From positions 1 to 53,415 of the forward strand of contig JACVZY010000041.1 of NCBI GenBank assembly GCA_014654705.1: a stretch of 53,415 bases of DNA, read 5' to 3'. The translations under genes were made by a program, and so were the position numbers. This DNA is from Ignavibacteria bacterium. GTDB lineage: Bacteria > Bacteroidota > Ignavibacteria > Kapaibacteriales > UBA4661. The notes under the pieces are model-generated. The model was not told the origin of the DNA, searched no databases, and saw nothing but the letters and a program-made list of their open reading frames with translations. How positions within the stretch are numbered: position 1 is the stretch's first letter; each line of letters begins with the position of its first letter. This document shows positions 1-8,653 of the stretch, one piece after another.

Positions 1-2
1 CG

Positions 3-74
3 AGCGGAAACTACACCCTCAGGCTCTCGGCGAATAATCGGACTGCGACTGCTGCTCTCACTGTTGTCAGGTAG
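3..74 (+). CDS. C-terminal end of a T9SS-exported protein (partial, cut by window edge)
   Basis: The frame entering from the left edge reads SGNYTLRLSANNRTATAALT, then three more residues ending in Arg, before a TAG stop at 72-74. A GNYTLRL strand, a polar turn and a final V-V-R are typical of the last strands of T9SS type A sorting domains in Bacteroidota, which direct proteins across the outer membrane and are then removed. The dioxygenase at 39368-40372 ends in a comparable way. Only 23 codons are visible, so the cargo is unknown. The call rests on a short match and on the presence of another T9SS tail in the window. Confidence 0.5.
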   Translation, partial: SGNYTLRLSANNRTATAALTVVR

Positions 75-126
75 GGAACAAATACGCTGCAACCAATATC
101 CATAACCACGGTTATCTTCTTATACC

Positions 127-718
127 GAATTTGTTTAACATTTTTATAGAACTATTGATTCTACGGATGACAATGACGGTACATCCGATGGTATTCATGG
201 CAGTCCAGTTCTTGAGATTGGCTTCATAGCGAAACAGTAAACCCTTAAAGCCGTCCAACTATGCAAAGGTATGCTCAATGACCGTTTGCCTTTTGAATAA
301 CTTATCTTCAAAGCATTCATCGCGCTCTTACTGTCGTACTTACGCGGGTTCATCAGGACATTGGCTTCGTTACCGAACTCTGCCAAGACCGGGCGAATGA
401 TGGCAGTATCGAAAGCCACGTCTGCATTAGAGAAAATGCAAAGAACTGCTTTAGTGTCAGAAATCGCCATTGACAGGCGGTTTTGTGGTGATACAACATT
501 GCTCGAACGATACCCTCGTTTGGTACTTCGTCGGTTTTTCAGCGTCAGTCGACACTCAAGTGAAGAATAATATAGCGTACAATACTTGAGGATGAAAGGA
601 TTTCCAGTGCCGTTGGTATGGTAAAGAATACGCGAGAAATATCCTTCATGGATGATGAAATGTGAGTTCCTGTGTTTTTGCGGAAAATGTTAAACAACTT
701 CAATGTTAAACAACTTCG
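127..718 (-). pseudogene. Internally deleted IS5-family element with transposase remnant
   Basis: This is a decayed relative of the element at 46886-47819. Both ends survive: a left end at about 127-145 (ttgtttaacattttt) and a right end at about 686-717. The minus-strand frame at 195-470 keeps the central DDE segment (SNADVAFDTAIIRP, against LNADAAFDTTLVRS in the intact copy) and the MNPRK motif. Bases about 510-600 still resemble the intact transposase 5' end. A block matching roughly residues 32-165 is missing, and the downstream IEHTFAWLD region is frameshifted. The right inverted repeat is duplicated in tandem (686-701 and 702-717). It cannot make transposase but could in principle be moved in trans if its ends still work. 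Confidence 0.8.
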
Positions 719-1028
719 ATAGATAATCTCAGTTGAGGCTTTTTTATTTGCAGCAAGCTAAAAAATTTCTGTATTTGCAAAAAAGCACCAAAGATATCAG
801 ATAGAGCATTCACATAAAAATTCGCAACCTGCATCGAACTGACATTCCATTTTTGCAGATGTCTATCGTCTAACTGGTAGAGACAAGATATGATTTGTCT
901 CTACGGCACAATAATATGTTCATGTGATTACCCTACGATATCAGACCGTTGATTGTACTAATAATCGCAAAAAAATGAAACTCTTTGATTGCTCGTTCTT
1001 CCAGCACTTTCTATTGTGAAAGCAACCG
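719..1028. other. Gene-free AT-rich stretch with one perfect hairpin
   Basis: No credible gene is seen. The stretch holds a perfect 10-bp inverted repeat, gtagagacaa at 877-886 and ttgtctctac at 895-904, with an 8-nt loop. It lacks a following T run, so it resembles a dispersed intergenic palindrome more than a terminator. The rest would contain the promoter of the sensor kinase gene at 1029, but I could not single out a promoter. Confidence 0.5.
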
Positions 1029-4000
1029 ATGCTCACGCACTTTTTTTTGGTGGTGTTTGCATTGCATTCAATAGCAATCTATGTGGCTTCTTCTCAGACA
1101 CCACAGAGGTTTGAGCGTCTTTCACTGGAGCAAGGGCTTCCGCAAAGTAGTGTGCTGGCGCTTTTGCAAGACCATATTGGTTTTATTTGGTTTGGTACTC
1201 AGGAGGGGCTTGCACGGTACGATGGATATGGGTTTAAGGTTTTTCGCAAATCATTCACGACAGCACATTCACTTAAAGGTCACTGGGTGCAGGCACTCCA
1301 TGAAGATCGCTTTGGCAATCTCTGGATAGGGACAATGGATGGCGGTTTACAACAATTTAACCCCTTGACCCAACGGTTTTCTTCCTTTCCATATAAATCA
1401 CCTGAAAATCCCAAAGCCATCCTTACTGTGCGCTATATTCACGAGGATGCAGACTCGACAACTTTATGGCTGGCTACAAATAGTGCAGGATTACTGACAT
1501 TCGATACCAAGAGACTTTCCTTTACGGCTTTATATCGTGCTGATAGTAATAATGCCAAAAGTTTATCTGGTAATAGTGTGCGAGGTTTTTTTTCTGATAG
1601 CCATGGAACATTATGGATAGCAACAAATAATGGTCTCTGCAAACGAAACCCAAAGACGAAGGACTTCACACGAGTTCGTTGTTTAGATTGGGCGTCAAAA
1701 CGTACAATTCCTAATTTCACATCGCTCTGCGAAATTGCCCGTGATGTTCTACTGCTTGGAACTGCTAGTGGAGAAATCCTTCAATTTGATTGCCATACCG
1801 AGCAATTCACGCCATTTTATGGTGCCAACAAACTGGCACCATACCTTGCAGGCTCTGTAATTACAGGTATTGCAGTCGACAGGCAAGGAACGGTGTGGTT
1901 TGCTACTGCTAATAAGGGTTTGATTCTTTTCGATAAGCAGCATAGAATCACTCAGTATCACAGCACGAGCTATGACACACAATCTCTCAGCAGCAACCAT
2001 TTGCGCAGCCTCTATCAAGACCGAAGCGGTATTATGTGGGTGGGAACAAATGATGCCGGTGTGAATAAATTCGACCCGAAGGCACAATCGTTTGCACTCT
2101 ATCGCCATAATGACGCTCTTTCCAAGAGCCTCAGTGCAAATAATATCTCCACCATGCACGCTGACCACACGGGCTTAATTTGGATAGGAACCGAAGAAGG
2201 ATTGAATGTTTTGAATCCCCAGACCAATGCCTTCTCGGTTTATCGGCATGGCAATCCTCGCCGGAGAAATATCAACGGTAACGCTATTATTGGTATTGCT
2301 GAGGATTCTCTCGGAGCGCTCTGGGTGAGCACGACTGTCGGTTTGAACAGATTGAACCGTGCAACCGGTGAATTTACTTCGCTTTTGTCCGACAATAAGC
2401 AATGGAAGGGTAATGTGCTGAGTTCTTGGGTCGGTGCGCTCTATGTCGATAGGCGTGGTGCTTTGTGGGTGCAAGGAGAACGAGCAGCGTATCAGCGAAT
2501 AGACACCAAGACGTTTACAGTTTCACCCTATCACCATGCCAATATTTTGGGACGACGACCACCTCGCGTACTCTTAGAAGACCAACACGGTGCGTGGTGG
2601 ATTGGTTCATTTGGCGCGGGACTTGTTCGGTACAATTCATCATTAGAGAAGTATGAATGCTTTACCACAGACTCTAATCGCACCAACAGCATTGCCGCCG
2701 ACATTGTCTATACACTCTACGAGGATTCTCGCGGTTGGCTCTGGGTTGGAACAGCCAATGGGCTTGACGTATTTGACCGCACATCAAAATCGTTTGAGCA
2801 TATTTTTGAAAAAGATAAACTACCGGGCGGAGATATTAACGCTATTTTAGAGGACAATAATGGCAGGATTTGGTTCTCCGATAATCACGGACTAGTGGCA
2901 GTAACAATTCTTTCTGGCAAGCCTGCCGAGGCACATGGTTCTACCAAGGCACTTCAGTACTCTACGCAGCGATTTGATATTGGTGACGGTTTACAAAGCA
3001 ACGAGTTTAATCAAGGAGCTGCCTGCCGAGGGCTGGATGGTCGTTTTTACTTCGGTGGTGTTAATGGTATCAGCGCATTTCATCCCGATAGTATTCTTCG
3101 CAATATGGTTCCGCCGCCAGTGGCAATTACAGATTTCAAACTATCAAATGAGAGCCGACGAACTCTTGATACCATGCCGTCTGCAAACTCGCATATTACA
3201 TTATCTCATCACGAAAATTCATTTACTATTACCTTCGCAGCACTGGATTTTGCCAATCCCCAAAAAAATCTTTATGCTTATATGCTGGAAGGTTTCGACC
3301 AGAACTGGATATATTCGGATGCCAAAGAGCGGACGGCACGCTATACTAACCTAGATGGCGGAACATATATATTTCGTGTTAAAGCAGCAAATAATCACGG
3401 AGTCTGGAACACCGAAGGTGCAGCAATTGTGATTATTATTGAGCCACCCTTCTGGCGGACTGTATGGTTCTACGCGCTTGTGCTGTTTACTTTCGGGGGC
3501 ATAGTATGGTCGATTGCACAACGTAAACTGCGTATGGCGTTGATGAGAGCAGAGGAGTTGGAAAAAATTCGGGAGCAGGAAAGTAATGCTATTCGCAAAA
3601 AAACAGCCAATGATTTCCACGATGAGTTTGGTCACAAGCTCTCCCGAATTGCTTTCCTGAGTGAGGTTATGAAGCAAGCTACAAGCGTGGCTGGTGGGGA
3701 GACAAGTCCAAATGAAGTCCACGAGCAGCAGCTTTCGTCACTCAATAAAATTATAGATACGGCAACAGACTTATCTGTTGGTCTCCGGGATTTTCTCTGG
3801 GCGCTGAATCCCGAAAATGATTCTCTTTATCAGATTGGTATCCGGCTCAAAGATTTTGGCGAGGAAATTTTTGAGGCGACTGATATTGCTTTTCATGTTC
3901 TTGGGGTATCAGAAGAATTGGAGGACATTCATTTTTCGATGGACGAACGTCGCCACATCACACTTCTCTTCAAAGAAGCTATGACGCTCATTGCAAGAAA

Positions 4001-4250
4001 TGGCAAATGTGCGACCGTAACATTTGAAATCCTTTTTGAATTTGGTCGTACCAATATTTTTCTCTGCGATGATAGTGTGCATATTGGCAGCGATACTTCA
4101 AGCGACGTTTCGCAAAACAGAAGTTTGAACGACTATAATCTCCGCCGAGGATTGTTTAGTTTGAACGAACGCGCCGAGCGTGCGCACGGAAAGCTGAATA
4201 TTATTTTTCGTCAAGGGCAAGGAACAACTATTCACTTTTGCAAAGAATGA
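1029..4250 (+). CDS. Reg_prop/Y_Y_Y sensor histidine kinase with degenerate ATP-binding domain
   Basis: This is a 1073-residue membrane sensor. A short N-terminal hydrophobic segment is followed by about a dozen Reg_prop repeats (for example FGTQEGLARYDG, VGTNDAGVNKFD, VGTANGLDVFD) forming a periplasmic double beta-propeller to about residue 690. A Y_Y_Y domain (about 730-800) and one membrane helix (about 811-830) follow. The cytoplasmic HisKA_3-type dimerisation helix has the expected phospho-acceptor, His864 in FHDEFGHKL. The C-terminal HATPase is odd: the N-box reads FKEAMTLIARNG where NarL-type kinases have a KEALNN-like motif, so both Asn are lost, and the DNGxGF box is replaced by DDSVHIG. 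The GTTIHF end is kept. The gene precedes its likely LuxR-type partner by 80 bp. It may sense the substrate of the SusCD pairs downstream (inference). Confidence 0.88.
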   Translation: MLTHFFLVVFALHSIAIYVASSQTPQRFERLSLEQGLPQSSVLALLQDHIGFIWFGTQEGLARYDGYGFKVFRKSFTTAHSLKGHWVQALHEDRFGNLWIGTMDGGLQQFNPLTQRFSSFPYKSPENPKAILTVRYIHEDADSTTLWLATNSAGLLTFDTKRLSFTALYRADSNNAKSLSGNSVRGFFSDSHGTLWIATNNGLCKRNPKTKDFTRVRCLDWASKRTIPNFTSLCEIARDVLLLGTASGEILQFDCHTEQFTPFYGANKLAPYLAGSVITGIAVDRQGTVWFATANKGLILFDKQHRITQYHSTSYDTQSLSSNHLRSLYQDRSGIMWVGTNDAGVNKFDPKAQSFALYRHNDALSKSLSANNISTMHADHTGLIWIGTEEGLNVLNPQTNAFSVYRHGNPRRRNINGNAIIGIAEDSLGALWVSTTVGLNRLNRATGEFTSLLSDNKQWKGNVLSSWVGALYVDRRGALWVQGERAAYQRIDTKTFTVSPYHHANILGRRPPRVLLEDQHGAWWIGSFGAGLVRYNSSLEKYECFTTDSNRTNSIAADIVYTLYEDSRGWLWVGTANGLDVFDRTSKSFEHIFEKDKLPGGDINAILEDNNGRIWFSDNHGLVAVTILSGKPAEAHGSTKALQYSTQRFDIGDGLQSNEFNQGAACRGLDGRFYFGGVNGISAFHPDSILRNMVPPPVAITDFKLSNESRRTLDTMPSANSHITLSHHENSFTITFAALDFANPQKNLYAYMLEGFDQNWIYSDAKERTARYTNLDGGTYIFRVKAANNHGVWNTEGAAIVIIIEPPFWRTVWFYALVLFTFGGIVWSIAQRKLRMALMRAEELEKIREQESNAIRKKTANDFHDEFGHKLSRIAFLSEVMKQATSVAGGETSPNEVHEQQLSSLNKIIDTATDLSVGLRDFLWALNPENDSLYQIGIRLKDFGEEIFEATDIAFHVLGVSEELEDIHFSMDERRHITLLFKEAMTLIARNGKCATVTFEILFEFGRTNIFLCDDSVHIGSDTSSDVSQNRSLNDYNLRRGLFSLNERAERAHGKLNIIFRQGQGTTIHFCKE

Positions 4251-4265
4251 CCCATTTGGGTCATT
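4246..4265 (+). terminator. Hairpin overlapping the kinase stop codon
   Basis: Positions 4246-4265 read aatgacccatttgggtcatt, a perfect 9-bp stem with a 2-nt gap that spans the TGA stop at 4248-4250. There is no T tract, so it may act as an intercistronic attenuator or mRNA end protector rather than a full terminator between kinase and regulator. Confidence 0.4.
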
Positions 4266-4330
4266 GCATTTCAGTAATAATGGTAGTATCTTAAAAACAA
4301 ACTATTTTTTATTAAAAACATGCCACAATT

Positions 4331-4948
4331 ATGCTTACTGTTAGCCTCGTTGAAGATGATGAAGATATACGCCAAAGTTTAGCAATTTTGATTAACGGTG
4401 CCAACGGATTCCAGTGTTTGGCGCAGTATGGTGACTGCCCTTCGGTGATAGCAGATATTCAGAAGAATACTCCAAATGTCCTTTTGATGGACATAGGTCT
4501 GCCGGGAATGTCTGGCATTGAAGGTATAAAAATTATCAAGTCCATGCTCCCCAAACTGGATATAATTGTGCTGACTTCGCATGAAAATGATAATTATGTT
4601 TTTGAGTCGCTCTGTGCCGGAGCTTGCGGATACTTGATTAAAGACACCAGCCCTGCTCGCTTGCTCGAATGTATTAAGGAAATTTATGAAGGTGGTTCAC
4701 CTATGAGTACGCAAATAGCTCGTATGGTTGTTACCTCGTTCCAAAAAAAAACTGAAAACCCGCTCTCCCCACGTGAAATGGACGTGCTGAATCATTTGTG
4801 CACCGGACGAAGCTATAAAATTATTGCCAAGACCCTCTTTATCAGCGAAGAAACCGTACGCCGCCACATCAAAAGCATCTACCGCAAGCTCCAAGTCCAT
4901 TCTAATACCGAAGCCGTTGCCAAAGCATTTCGAGATAAGCTCATCTAA
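4331..4948 (+). CDS. NarL/FixJ-family response regulator (REC-LuxR HTH)
   Basis: A 205-residue two-domain regulator. The receiver domain (1-120) has the acidic pocket EDDED, phospho-acceptor Asp54 in LLMDIGLPG, the conserved Thr82 and Lys104. The C-terminal LuxR-type helix-turn-helix (about 140-203) begins LSPREMDVLNHL and contains the recognition segment SEETVRRHIKSIYRKLQV. The position 80 bp behind the propeller kinase marks it as the cognate regulator. Downstream are a strong hairpin and the SusCD genes, which are plausible targets. Whether the partner kinase can phosphorylate it is doubtful given that kinase's ATP-binding changes. Start at ATG 4331, which gives the canonical receiver N-terminus. 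Confidence 0.93.
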   Translation: MLTVSLVEDDEDIRQSLAILINGANGFQCLAQYGDCPSVIADIQKNTPNVLLMDIGLPGMSGIEGIKIIKSMLPKLDIIVLTSHENDNYVFESLCAGACGYLIKDTSPARLLECIKEIYEGGSPMSTQIARMVVTSFQKKTENPLSPREMDVLNHLCTGRSYKIIAKTLFISEETVRRHIKSIYRKLQVHSNTEAVAKAFRDKLI

Positions 4949-4992
4949 AAGAACCATGCGCTAAAAACGCTTGACAGCAGTAGAACGTATTA

Positions 4993-5032
4993 TTCATCGA
5001 AGCACAGATAGAGGAGTCTGTGCTTCGATGAA
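4993..5032. terminator. Long perfect hairpin after the response regulator
   Basis: A 16-bp perfect inverted repeat (ttcatcgaagcacaga at 4993-5008, its complement at 5017-5032) encloses an 8-nt loop. It lies 45 bp past the regulator stop and 212 bp before the SusC start, so it probably ends the two-component transcript. The downstream side is not T-rich, so factor-independent termination is uncertain. Confidence 0.6.
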
Positions 5033-5170
5033 ATGTTGTTGTGCATACAGGTTAACAATCTCTCCTTTGCATTTTCTGTTTTTCTCAAAACTTCCTAAGA
5101 AGCCTGTAAAATGACCCTTTTGTGGCATTGTGGCTTTATTGTTTTCGAGGTAATATTGAACTCGCACCGT

Positions 5171-5190
5171 AAGAATAAGAAAGTATTCTT
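5171..5190 (+). promoter_or_regulatory. Small hairpin in the SusC leader region
   Basis: The 7-bp stem aagaata/tattctt with a 6-nt loop (5171-5190), followed by a short pyrimidine run, lies 55 bp before the SusC start. It could be an attenuator, part of an operator, or chance. A clear ribosome binding site AAGGAG at 5233-5238, six bases from ATG 5245, fixes the SusC start. Confidence 0.3.
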
Positions 5191-5244
5191 TTCTTATGGT
5201 ATGGTATCTCTCTACTATTCACTTACTGTTTCAAGGAGTTCCAT

Positions 5245-8200
5245 ATGAAAACAACTGCTACCCGGCTTCTTCCTACTATCCGTGCGCTTCCACAGTGGTC
5301 TCGTTCCACAATCTTGCTCTGGCTTGTTCTTGTAGTCGTGTTCGTCTGTGATCTCGCCCATACAAGCCTCTATGCACAAGCTACACGCACTGTGACAGGT
5401 AAAGTAACCGATGACAATGCCCGCCCATTGAATGGCGTAAAGGTTTTGGTGAAAGGTACTCGTGCCGGAGCATTCTCTCGCAAAGACGGATCTTACAGCC
5501 TCATTGCTCCAGATGGTGCAAAAACACTGGTCTTTGAATATGTCGGCATGAAGGCACTTGAAAAGCCCATTGCGGATGTTGTTGACGCAACACTCAAAGA
5601 AGACGTACTGAAATTGGAGGAGATTGTGGTGACTTCCATCGGTATTGAGCAAAAGAAAAAAGGGCTTGGATTTGCAGTGCAAGAAGTGAAGGGAAACGAG
5701 TTGGTGCAATCCCGCGAGGTCAGCATTATCAATGCTCTTGCTTCTAAAGCAGCCGGTGTTCAGGTTATCAGCTCTTCTGGTATGGCTGGCGCTGGTGCTT
5801 CCATCCAGATTCGCGGTGCATCCTCTATAACTGGTGCAAATAGTCCGCTTTTTGTTGTTGACGGTATTCCCATTGATAATAGTGAGTTTAATAGTGCTTC
5901 GTTAGACCCCAATCAAGGAAATACAGGTGGTGTAGCATCAACTAATCGTGCTATTGATATCAATCCCGATGATATTGCTGCTTTGACGATTCTGAAAGGT
6001 CCTGCGGCCACAGCACTCTACGGTATCCGTGCTGCAAGTGGCGCTATTATTATCACTACAAAGCGTGGAAGCACTCTTGATGGTGGAAAGGTGAATATAG
6101 CTTTTAATACTTCGCTCGGTATTGACCAAGTAACACAGCTTCCACAACTCCAAAATAAATTTTCGCAAGGCTTGGGCGGTCGTGCTTCCATGCCCGATGA
6201 TGCAAGTCCTGCTCGCCGTGCTCGCTCTTGGGGTGCGCTTTTGGACACGCTTCGACGCGACCCAAATCGTCCGAACTTGTGGGACAAAGGAGGTACGCTT
6301 ATAGGACAGACAGGCGCCCCTGCGAATGCAACCCGTGTAACGCCTTACGATAATATGAATTCCTTCTTCCGCACCGGAATTACGCTGAATAACTCTCTCA
6401 GTGTTTCTGGCGGTACAAACATAGGTACATATTTTTTCTCCGTCGCTAACCTTAATGCAAAAGGCATGGTTCCCGGCAATGAATTTTCCCGTACCAATGT
6501 GCGTTTTAATGGCGATTATAAACTTCTGAACGAGCTGAAGTTTACAGGTTCGGTAGCATACACGAATTCAGGTGGACGGAGGATTCAACAAGGTTCCAAT
6601 ACATCCGGCGTAATGCTTGGTATGACTCGCACTCCTGTTACTTTTGATAACGCCAATGGTGGTCCTGGTGGTGATAGAGCAAATCTGGATGCTTATCAAT
6701 TTACCGATGGTCCTCTAACTGGCAATCAACGTACCTATCGAGGCACAGCGGGATTTGATAATCCATATTGGGTAGTCAATAATATCCCGCATAATGACCG
6801 TACAGATCGGCTTATCGGCACAGCACAAATTGATTATACGCCCGCGGATTGGATTTCCATTATGTACCGTGCCGGAACAGATTTATACTTCGATAAACGT
6901 AAGCAGTTTGCCGCAATTGGTTCAGCCAATTACCCTGCTGGTCAAGTCCTTGAAGATCAACTCTTCTCAAACGATATTAATTCCGACCTTATCGTAACCA
7001 TGAACAAAGAATTTAGCGATGACTTTAAAGGTTCTTTGGTTGTCGGCGGTAACTTATTCAGCACAGAATTTGAAAATGTCTATGCTCGCGGTGATGGTTT
7101 AACTATTGAGGGCTTTAAGGATTTATCGAATGCTGTTACAGTAACAAATATTGTAACTAATCAACGCAAGCGTACAGCAGCCGTCTATGCCGATGCAAAA
7201 ATCGAGTATAAAAACTGGCTCTTCCTTGGCGCTACGGTTCGGAATGAATGGTCAACATCGCTTCCGGTGCAAAACAATTCCTTTTTCTATCCTTCCATTA
7301 ATCTCGGTTTAGTCTTTACCGAAATGCTCGGTATGACCGATAACGAAATTCTCTCTTTTGGCAAAATTCGTGCGAATTATGCTGTTGTTGGTAAAGACGC
7401 TCCCGTGTATGCTGTTTTAACGACTTCTGCACGTACCGTTAATGCTGACGGTTGGACTCCTGGTTATTCTTTTCCCTTTAATGGTGTTCCAGGTTTTTCC
7501 CGTTCCAATACTCTTGGTAATCCTAAGCTTGCGCCGGAAAAAACATTTGGTTGGGAAGTAGGTGCCGACTTGCGTTTCTTTGGTGGGCGGCTGAATCTGG
7601 ACGTTGCCTATTTCAATGATAGCCGCGACGGTCAGATTTTCGCGGTCTCGACAGCACCTGCAACGGGGTATCAGTTCCAATTACTGAACGCGGGCTTGAT
7701 GGAGAATAGCGGTCTTGAAGTGGTATTGAACGCAACAGCAATTAAAACACAAGATTTCGCTCTTGATTTTACATTGAATTTTAGTCGGATTCGCAATAAA
7801 GTTGTGCGCCTTGCCCCGGGTGTACAAAGTGTCTTTTTGGGTGGTTTTGGTAATCCTCAAAGTGCTGCTGTTGCGGGCTATCCGCTTGGTCAATTCTTTG
7901 GTGGCGTTTGGCTTCGTGATGCCAACAATAATATCGTAATCGACGATGAGCAGACAATTGGCGGCGCTCCAAATCCAAATTATGGCTACCCTATTGCTGA
8001 CCCTGTAAATAGATCCATTGCTGACCCGAACCCTGATTGGCTTGGTGGATTCCGCACGACGGTCACATATCAAGGTTTGACCATTTCGGTGCTCTTGGAT
8101 ATTCGTCAGGGTGGATTTCTTTGGAATGGCACACGAGGCGCACTTGTGAATTACGGCATGGCAAAAGAGACAGAAAGTCGCGGTGCGACAAAAGTATTCA

Positions 8201-8610
8201 AAGGTGTGAAAGGGCGCTTAGATGCGAATGGAAACCTTGTTTCTTCCGGTCAGCCAAACGATATAACGGCGGTATTGGACGAGAACTGGTATCGTGGTAA
8301 TGGTGGTGGTTTTGGCAATGTTGCCGAGGACTTTATTGATGATGGTAGCTGGGTTCGCTTGCGCGAGGCAACGATTTCTTACAGCCTTCCATCATCATGG
8401 TTTGAGGGTGCAATCATTAACCGCGTGAGCATCAATGTGACAGGGCGAAACCTTTGGCTTAGTACTAAATACAACGGTGTTGACCCAGAAACCAGTTTGA
8501 ATGGTGCTTCCGGCACACGTGGTCTTTTTTCCAATAACGGGCGCGGTATTGATTATTTCAATATGCCTAATTCCAGAAGTTTTGTTTTTGGTCTATCGGT
8601 TGGATTCTAA
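5245..8610 (+). CDS. SusC/RagA-family TonB-dependent outer-membrane transporter
   Basis: This 1121-residue protein has a long hydrophobic signal (about 22-47, ending LYAQ), a carboxypeptidase-regulatory-like domain (about 52-118, starting VTGKVTDDNARPLNG), a TonB-box-like stretch (LEEIVVTSIGI), and a plug with the SusC signatures IQIRGASSI and PLFVVDGIPID. A long porin barrel ends in a terminal aromatic residue (FGLSVGF). SusC proteins import ligands captured by their SusD lipoprotein, powered by TonB-ExbBD. The matching SusD-like gene follows after 43 bp. No glycoside hydrolase, lyase or peptidase is adjacent, so the ligand cannot be inferred. It heads the first SusCD unit. Confidence 0.95.
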   Translation: MKTTATRLLPTIRALPQWSRSTILLWLVLVVVFVCDLAHTSLYAQATRTVTGKVTDDNARPLNGVKVLVKGTRAGAFSRKDGSYSLIAPDGAKTLVFEYVGMKALEKPIADVVDATLKEDVLKLEEIVVTSIGIEQKKKGLGFAVQEVKGNELVQSREVSIINALASKAAGVQVISSSGMAGAGASIQIRGASSITGANSPLFVVDGIPIDNSEFNSASLDPNQGNTGGVASTNRAIDINPDDIAALTILKGPAATALYGIRAASGAIIITTKRGSTLDGGKVNIAFNTSLGIDQVTQLPQLQNKFSQGLGGRASMPDDASPARRARSWGALLDTLRRDPNRPNLWDKGGTLIGQTGAPANATRVTPYDNMNSFFRTGITLNNSLSVSGGTNIGTYFFSVANLNAKGMVPGNEFSRTNVRFNGDYKLLNELKFTGSVAYTNSGGRRIQQGSNTSGVMLGMTRTPVTFDNANGGPGGDRANLDAYQFTDGPLTGNQRTYRGTAGFDNPYWVVNNIPHNDRTDRLIGTAQIDYTPADWISIMYRAGTDLYFDKRKQFAAIGSANYPAGQVLEDQLFSNDINSDLIVTMNKEFSDDFKGSLVVGGNLFSTEFENVYARGDGLTIEGFKDLSNAVTVTNIVTNQRKRTAAVYADAKIEYKNWLFLGATVRNEWSTSLPVQNNSFFYPSINLGLVFTEMLGMTDNEILSFGKIRANYAVVGKDAPVYAVLTTSARTVNADGWTPGYSFPFNGVPGFSRSNTLGNPKLAPEKTFGWEVGADLRFFGGRLNLDVAYFNDSRDGQIFAVSTAPATGYQFQLLNAGLMENSGLEVVLNATAIKTQDFALDFTLNFSRIRNKVVRLAPGVQSVFLGGFGNPQSAAVAGYPLGQFFGGVWLRDANNNIVIDDEQTIGGAPNPNYGYPIADPVNRSIADPNPDWLGGFRTTVTYQGLTISVLLDIRQGGFLWNGTRGALVNYGMAKETESRGATKVFKGVKGRLDANGNLVSSGQPNDITAVLDENWYRGNGGGFGNVAEDFIDDGSWVRLREATISYSLPSSWFEGAIINRVSINVTGRNLWLSTKYNGVDPETSLNGASGTRGLFSNNGRGIDYFNMPNSRSFVFGLSVGF

Positions 8611-8653
8611 TCCACCTCATTCTGATTTTTTTATCCCTTAATGATTATCAATT

